A stretch of 64,000 nt of DNA from Dactylosporangium siamense. Lineage in GTDB: Bacteria > Actinomycetota > Actinomycetes > Mycobacteriales > Micromonosporaceae. Below the pieces are notes generated by a model. That model had not been told where the DNA came from. It did no database searches and saw nothing but the letters and a program-made list of their open reading frames with translations. The stretch lies in assembly GCF_016862795.1 (NCBI RefSeq), contig NZ_BONQ01000151.1, positions 40,027-104,026 of the forward strand. The letters are read 5' to 3'. The translations under genes were made by a program, and so were the position numbers. This document shows, one piece after another, positions 59,542 through 64,000 of this stretch; the stretch's first letter is position 1; each line of letters begins with the position of its first letter.

Positions 59542-60830
59542 TGCGCGAACCTCACCTTCACGGCGGCGCCGTGCGCCGGCAGGTCCTCGGCCTCGGACAG
59601 CGCGACCACGTGGTCGGCGACCTCGGCCAGGGCGTCACGTCCATACTCGATCAGCTGCACGCCGCGCAGGAACGTCTGCGTCGACAGCCCCGAGGAGTGC
59701 CGGGCGCAGCCACCCGTGGGCAGCACGTGGTTGGAGCCGGCGCAGTAGTCGCCGAGCGACACCGGCGACCAGGCCCCGACGAAGATCGCCCCCGCGTTCC
59801 AGACGCGCTCGGCCACGGCCCGCGCGTCGCGGGTCTGGATCTCCAGGTGCTCCGCGCCGTAGGCGTCGACGACCCGCAGGCCCTGCTCCAGGTCGTCGAC
59901 GATCACGGTCGCGGACTGGGTCCCGCTGAGCGCCTCGGTGACCCGCTCCAGGTGCTTGGTCGCCGCGACCTGCCGGGCGACCTCCTGCTCGACCGCCTCG
60001 ACGAGCTCCAGCGACGGCGTGACCAGCACGCTCGCGGCGAGCGGGTCGTGCTCGGCCTGGCTGATCAGGTCGGCGGCGACGTGCCGCGGGTCGGCGGTGT
60101 CGTCGGCGAGGATCGCGATCTCGGTCGGCCCCGCCTCGGCGTCGATGCCGACGATCCCGCGCAGCATCCGCTTCGCGGCGGTGACCCAGATGTTGCCCGG
60201 GCCGGTGATCATGTCGACCGGCTCGCAGCCCTCCTGGTCGCCGTAGCCGAACATGGCGATCGCCTGGGCGCCGCCGACGGCATAGACCTCGTCGATGCCG
60301 AGCAGCGCGCACGCGGCCAGGATGTTGACGTTGGGCAGGCCGGTGCCCTTCTGCGGCGGGCTGGTGACCGCGATCGACGGCACCCCCGCGACCTGGGCCG
60401 GCACCACGTTCATGATCACGCTCGACGGGTAGACGGCGAGGCCGCCCGGCACGTAGAGCCCGACCCGGCGGACCGGGACCCACCGCTGGGTGACCGTGCC
60501 GCTGGTGCTCAGCAGTGTCGTCACCTCGGTGCGCCGCTGGTCGCCGTGGACCTTGCGGGCCCGCTTGATGGACTCGAGCAACGCGGCCCGCACCGCCGGG
60601 TCGAGGCCGGCCTCGGCCTCGGCGATCGCCGAGGCGGGCACGCGCAGGTCGGTCAGCTCCACCCCGTCGAGGCGGCGGGTGGCGTCACGGACCGCGCTCG
60701 CCCCATGCTCGCGGATCGCCTCGACGATCGGGCGCACCTGCTCGGTGGCGACGGAGACATCCATGGCGGCGCGGGGCAGCAGACGGCGCGGATCACTGGT
60801 GGAGCCGCGCAGGTCGATCCGGTTCAACAC
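59538..60830 (-). CDS. hisD: Histidinol dehydrogenase
   Basis: 430 residues from the GTG at 60830, chosen because TAGACT lies 7 nt upstream; the frame stays open to 60860. Signatures: [51 protein letters not shown], and [19 protein letters not shown]. It makes histidine from histidinol in two oxidations. First gene of hisD-C-B-H-priA-F. Confidence 0.96.
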   Translation of the reverse strand: MLNRIDLRGSTSDPRRLLPRAAMDVSVATEQVRPIVEAIREHGASAVRDATRRLDGVELTDLRVPASAIAEAEAGLDPAVRAALLESIKRARKVHGDQRRTEVTTLLSTSGTVTQRWVPVRRVGLYVPGGLAVYPSSVIMNVVPAQVAGVPSIAVTSPPQKGTGLPNVNILAACALLGIDEVYAVGGAQAIAMFGYGDQEGCEPVDMITGPGNIWVTAAKRMLRGIVGIDAEAGPTEIAILADDTADPRHVAADLISQAEHDPLAASVLVTPSLELVEAVEQEVARQVAATKHLERVTEALSGTQSATVIVDDLEQGLRVVDAYGAEHLEIQTRDARAVAERVWNAGAIFVGAWSPVSLGDYCAGSNHVLPTGGCARHSSGLSTQTFLRGVQLIEYGRDALAEVADHVVALSEAEDLPAHGAAVKVRFAQ

Positions 60831-60837
60831 GCTTGGG

Positions 60838-60843
60838 AGTCTA
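60838..60843 (-). promoter_or_regulatory. -10 element of the his operon, leaderless type
   Basis: TAGACT on the minus strand, 7 nt before the GTG of hisD. Confidence 0.5.
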
Positions 60844-60860
60844 GGCGGAACCGCTGACAA

Positions 60861-61517
60861 TTATTCCGTCGTATCCCGCTGTGCGGGCTGTCGGGATTGC
60901 GCCCAGCGCCAGTTCAGCTCGGCCGCGTCCGGTGGCGGGCCGGGCAGCGCGTCGCCGTCGCCGCGCCGCATCCCGTCCAGGATCAGGGCCAGCTGGCGGC
61001 GCCGCAGCTCGACGGTGCGGTCGCGGTCCGGCACGCGGATCGCGGCGCACGCCTCGAGCACCAGCGTGACGTCCGCCACCACGACGTCCGGGCGCAGCGT
61101 CCCGTCCCCGTGCGCCCGGGCGACGAGGTCACCGGCGAGGGTGCCGGCCCGCACGGCGTCGGCGATCATCTCGGGCGTCGAGGTGAAGGTGCCCGCCAGG
61201 TGCACGGTGAGGGAGTGCACGTCCGCCTCGACGACGCCGCCGAGGAACCGGACCAGCGCCACCCACCCGTCCTCCTCCTCCGCGGCCCGTTCGGCCTCGG
61301 CGATGAAGGTGCGCAGACCGTCGTGGCACAGGGTCCGCAGCAGGTCTTCCTTGCTCTTGTACCGCCGGTACAGCGCACTGATCCCGACACCCGCACGTTC
61401 GGCCACGGCGGCGATCGGCGCCTTCGGGTCCTCCAGGAACACGTCGCGCGCGGCGGAGAGGATCACGCCGTCGTTGCGGGCCGCCTGCACGCGCCGCCCG
61501 GACAGGTTGGTCGTCAT
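60861..61517 (-). CDS. TetR-family regulator of the epoxide hydrolase gene
   Basis: 218 residues from the ATG at 61517, which has TACAGT 6 nt upstream (61524-61529). TetR HTH: ILSAARDVFLEDPKAPIAAVAERAGVGISALYRRYKSKEDLL. It diverges from an epoxide hydrolase gene across two palindromic sites. Confidence 0.9.
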   Translation of the reverse strand: MTTNLSGRRVQAARNDGVILSAARDVFLEDPKAPIAAVAERAGVGISALYRRYKSKEDLLRTLCHDGLRTFIAEAERAAEEEDGWVALVRFLGGVVEADVHSLTVHLAGTFTSTPEMIADAVRAGTLAGDLVARAHGDGTLRPDVVVADVTLVLEACAAIRVPDRDRTVELRRRQLALILDGMRRGDGDALPGPPPDAAELNWRWAQSRQPAQRDTTE

Positions 61518-61535
61518 GGCACCACTGTACCCCAA

Positions 61536-61593
61536 GACTGGAACGGATCGTTCCGGTCTGCTATCGTCAGAACGGAACGAAGCATTCCGTTCT
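61536..61593. promoter_or_regulatory. Two palindromic TetR operators
   Basis: Site 1: GACTGGAACG-GAT-CGTTCCGGTC (61536-61558, one mismatch between arms). Site 2: AGAACGGAACG-AAG-CATTCCGTTCT (61569-61593, one mismatch). Both share GGAACG/CGTTCC. They lie between the divergent tetR and epoxide hydrolase genes. Confidence 0.72.
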
Positions 61594-61611
61594 CAAACTC
61601 GGAGGTTGGCC

Positions 61612-62721
61612 ATGATCCGCTCGTACACGGTGGACGTCCCGCAGACCGCGATCGACGACCTGCACGCCCGGCTCCGCAGGGCGCTGTGGCCCAACGAGCT
61701 GCCCGGCGTCGGCGACAGCTACGGCGTGCCCGCCGACCGTGTCCGGGCCCTCGCCGAGCACTGGCTGGAGCGCTTCGACTGGCGCGCCGTCGAGTCCCGG
61801 ATCAACCGGCACCCGCAGTACGTCACCGAGATCGACGGCGAGGACATCCACTTCCTGCACGTCCGCTCGCCCCGCGAGGACGCCGTCCCGCTGATCCTCA
61901 CCCACGGCTGGCCCGGCTCGATCATCGAGTACCTCGACGTCATCGAACCCCTGTCGCAGGACTTCCACCTGGTCATCCCGTCGCTGCCCGGGTTCGGGTT
62001 CTCCGGCCCGACCCGCTCCCGCGGCTGGAACCGGCACCGCACCGCCCGCGCCTGGAACGAACTGATGCGCCGACTCGGCTACGACCGCTTCGGCGCCGTC
62101 GGCAACGACGCCGGCTCGATGATCGCGCCCGAGCAGGGCCGCAATGCCCCCGACCGGGTGATCGGGGTCCACGTCACGCAGCTCTTCTCGTTCCCCAGCG
62201 GCGACCCCGCCGAGTTCGCCGCCCTCGACGAGACCGGCCACGCCGCCCTGGCGAAGCTCCAGTGGTTCTACGACAACCTCATGTCGTTCAACACCCTGCA
62301 CAGCCAGCAGCCACAGACCCTCGCGTTCGCGCTCGCCGACTCACCCGTCGGCCTGCTGGCCTGGAACTCCCAGCTCTTCGGCAGCAGCCTCGACGCCGAC
62401 TTCATCCTCGCCAACGTCGCCGTCTACTGGTTCACCGGCACCGCGGCCTCGGCGATGCGGTTCTACTACGAGGACGCGCACGCCGACGAGACCGCCGACG
62501 GCCCCACGACCGTGCCGACCGGCCTGGCCATGTTCGCCGGCGACTTCCAGTCGATCCGCCCGTTCGCCGAGCGTGACCACGCCCAGATCGTGAGCTGGCA
62601 CTCGTACGACGCCGGCCGTCCCAGCCCTCAGGGCCGCGACGCCGGCGGCCACTACGCCGCGCACGAGGCCACCGACCTCCTCGTCAACGACATCCGCGAA
62701 TTCTTCGCCACCCTGAAGTGA
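61612..62721 (+). CDS. Epoxide hydrolase (EPHX1-like alpha/beta hydrolase)
   Basis: 369 residues, ATG with GGAGG about 7 nt upstream. N-terminal EHN domain (DLHARLRRALWPNEL, WLERFDWRAVESRINRHPQY), then alpha/beta hydrolase: oxyanion HGWPGSI, nucleophile Asp in GAVGNDAGSMIA, and catalytic His in GGHYAAHEATD. It opens epoxides to diols. The TetR regulator upstream suggests induction by a xenobiotic. Confidence 0.88.
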   Translation: MIRSYTVDVPQTAIDDLHARLRRALWPNELPGVGDSYGVPADRVRALAEHWLERFDWRAVESRINRHPQYVTEIDGEDIHFLHVRSPREDAVPLILTHGWPGSIIEYLDVIEPLSQDFHLVIPSLPGFGFSGPTRSRGWNRHRTARAWNELMRRLGYDRFGAVGNDAGSMIAPEQGRNAPDRVIGVHVTQLFSFPSGDPAEFAALDETGHAALAKLQWFYDNLMSFNTLHSQQPQTLAFALADSPVGLLAWNSQLFGSSLDADFILANVAVYWFTGTAASAMRFYYEDAHADETADGPTTVPTGLAMFAGDFQSIRPFAERDHAQIVSWHSYDAGRPSPQGRDAGGHYAAHEATDLLVNDIREFFATLK

Positions 62722-62754
62722 CCCGCGTCGTGCGGCAAACCGGGTCCGCTCGGC

Positions 62755-62760
62755 TAGGCT
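62755..62760 (+). promoter_or_regulatory. -10 element, leaderless type
   Basis: TAGGCT lies 7 nt before the GTG at 62768. Confidence 0.45.
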
Positions 62761-62767
62761 TCGCCCC

Positions 62768-63508
62768 GTGGAGGAAGCGAACGAACCCGAGCGGACCCTC
62801 CTGCCGCTGTTCCCCCTCGGCACCGTGCTGTTCCCGGGGCTGGTCCTGCCCCTGCACGTGTTCGAGCCCCGCTACCGCACGCTCGTGCAGCACCTCGCCG
62901 AGCTGCCCGCCAGCCTCCCCCGCGAGTTCGGCGTGATCGCGATCCGCCGCGGCTGGGAGGTCGGCCGGGTCGAGGGCGAGCAGGGCGAGTCGACCGACGC
63001 GGCGATCACCGCCGGCGAGGCCCTCTCGCTGTACGAGATCGGCTGCGCCGCCGAGATCCGCCAGCTGACCGAGCTCCCCGACGGCCGGTTCGACCTCATG
63101 ACCGTCGGCCGGCGCCGCTTCCGGCTGCTCGGACTCGCCCGCAACGACGCCCCGTACCTGACCGGCGAGGTCGAGTGGCTCCCCGAGCCGAAGGGCGAGC
63201 CGGACCGCGAGGAGGAGCTGGCGGCGGGCGTCCTCGCCGCGTTCCAGCAGTACCTGAAGGCGGTCCGCAGCGACGACGACAGCGACGGCGAGCAGCTGCC
63301 CGACGACCCGACGGTGCTGTCGCACCTGGTCGCGGCGACGGCGTCGCTAACCCTCGAGGACCGCCAGTCGCTGCTCGCCGAGCCGGACACGATCAGCCGC
63401 CTGAAGGCCGAACGCGCCCTGCTGCGCCGCGAGGCGGCCCTGCTCGGACAGGTGCGGGCGGTGCCGGTCGCACTGTCGGACCTCGCCGTCCCCTCCAGCC
63501 CCAACTGA
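62768..63508 (+). CDS. Lon N-terminal (LON substrate-binding) domain protein
   Basis: 246 residues. PLFPLGTVLFPGLVLPLHVFEPRYRTLV is the LON-domain signature, and RFDLMTVGRRRFRLL a second. There is no ATPase or protease domain. Such proteins are common in actinobacteria; function uncertain. Confidence 0.88.
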   Translation: MEEANEPERTLLPLFPLGTVLFPGLVLPLHVFEPRYRTLVQHLAELPASLPREFGVIAIRRGWEVGRVEGEQGESTDAAITAGEALSLYEIGCAAEIRQLTELPDGRFDLMTVGRRRFRLLGLARNDAPYLTGEVEWLPEPKGEPDREEELAAGVLAAFQQYLKAVRSDDDSDGEQLPDDPTVLSHLVAATASLTLEDRQSLLAEPDTISRLKAERALLRREAALLGQVRAVPVALSDLAVPSSPN

Positions 63509-63517
63509 CCCACCACA

Positions 63518-63562
63518 CCGGTCGACGCCCGGCGGGCGCGGCGCCAGCCGGGCGTCGACCGG
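63518..63562 (+). terminator. Hairpin terminator
   Basis: CCGGTCGACGCCCGGC and its perfect 16-bp inverse (63547-63562) enclose 13 nt, ten nt after the LON gene stop. The stretch 63563-63814 holds no gene that I can support. Confidence 0.78.
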
Positions 63563-63814
63563 ACCCCGCGCGCCAGCCCCGGTGGACCGCTGCACCCCGC
63601 CGCACGGCCGGGTGCCAACTCGGGCCGGCATGTCGCAGCACTCCGCCGGACACCAGCTGCTCGACCGGGTTCCGGCCACCCACGGGACCTCCATACTCCG
63701 GCCCGGGCGACCACGGGACGACTTCGATCACCCCAGCTCTTGATCGAAGCACCGGGGCGGCTGTCCGGGCGGCCGCAGTCGTCCTTTGATCACGAGCGAA
63801 GGACGGAGATCGCC

Positions 63815-64000
63815 GTGCAGGACGTGGCACCCACCCGGGTCCGGTGTGCCGGTTCGTGCGGCGACGTCACGCACGGACGCTGCGGGCGCTGCCACGGAGT
63901 GACAGGTGGCTCAGACACGGAACCCGTAGCCCGCAACGGGCAGGTCCGGCCGCACGGGCACTTCCGGAAAGTCGCCGACGCATGCCCGCGGAAGGCAGGA
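63815..64000 (+). CDS. Cys-rich hypothetical protein, 5' part only
   Basis: 62 codons from a GTG with GGACGGAG 7 nt upstream, open to the right edge. CAGSCGDV, HGRCGRCHG and DACPRK contain cysteines that could form a small zinc site; VARNGQVRPHGHFRK follows. I recognise no family. Real coding is likely from the ribosome binding site and residue pattern, but unproven. Confidence 0.45.
   Translation, partial: MQDVAPTRVRCAGSCGDVTHGRCGRCHGVTGGSDTEPVARNGQVRPHGHFRKVADACPRKAG

Noticed and set aside
63509..63814. Frames in the stretch after the LON gene
   Set aside because: Only short, Arg/Pro/Gly-rich frames across a terminator palindrome; no ribosome binding sites or motifs.

Overview
The window is about 64 kb of very GC-rich DNA with GTG and TTG starts, many ATGA/GTGA gene overlaps, and actinobacterial marker genes: PriA instead of HisA plus TrpF, a TIGR02234-type membrane protein after trpE, a BsaP-like protein after bioB, Lgt with an acidic tail, and a TIGR03085-type protein. 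It reads as a filamentous actinomycete, plausibly Micromonosporaceae; the family assignment is inference. Most gene density is ordinary chromosomal metabolism. No tRNA, rRNA, CRISPR array, insertion sequence or prophage was recognised. About fifteen genes lack a clear Shine-Dalgarno sequence but carry a TANNNT hexamer 6-8 nt before the start codon, which suggests leaderless mRNAs.

Layout. 0-6 kb: a secreted discoidin-domain protein (minus, cut by the window edge) diverges from a cellobiose-type operon (binding lipoprotein, two permeases, GH1 beta-glucosidase) across a promoter region with a LacI-type palindrome. 5.7-11.9 kb: DUF5709 protein, APC permease with a divergent MocR regulator, an L,D-transpeptidase lipoprotein, a thymidylate-kinase-like protein, a histidine-kinase-like protein, and a degenerate antitoxin/PIN pair. 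11.9-15.3 kb: biotin genes (bioF-bioD minus, bioB-bsaP plus). 15.3-22 kb: FAD monooxygenase, lgt, Nudix hydrolase, a frameshifted SGNH hydrolase, a 20-bp minisatellite, metG with a foldable leader, and a secreted beta-propeller protein. 22.1-32.1 kb: trpA-trpB-trpC, then two tandem serpin-like genes, a Kelch-like lipoprotein and a LigD polymerase-domain gene, then the TIGR02234 protein, trpE and hisI. 32.4-35.6 kb: a 1055-residue, extremely acidic repeat protein. 35.7-38.3 kb: ABC-2 exporter with a TetR regulator. 38.3-44 kb: a mosaic of decayed and accessory genes (adenylation domain with a broken carrier domain, AraC regulator, cytochrome P450, broken histidine kinase). 44-54.6 kb: heterodimeric ABC exporter, TIGR03085 protein, long-chain acyl-CoA synthetase, MocR/YczE pair, EamA exporter with LysR regulator. 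55.1-60.8 kb: the his operon hisD-C-B-(small)-H-(membrane)-priA-hisF. 60.9-64 kb: TetR/epoxide hydrolase pair, a Lon N-terminal-domain protein, and the start of a Cys-rich ORF.

The his and trp genes all lie on the minus strand in the usual actinobacterial order, but blocks of about 23 kb (hisF to hisI) and 4.8 kb (TIGR02234 gene to trpC) separate them, so the ancestral his-trp supercluster has been opened in at least two places. The most unusual single object is the acidic repeat protein: residues 29-959 contain no lysine or arginine, and it ends in a compact basic C-terminal domain.
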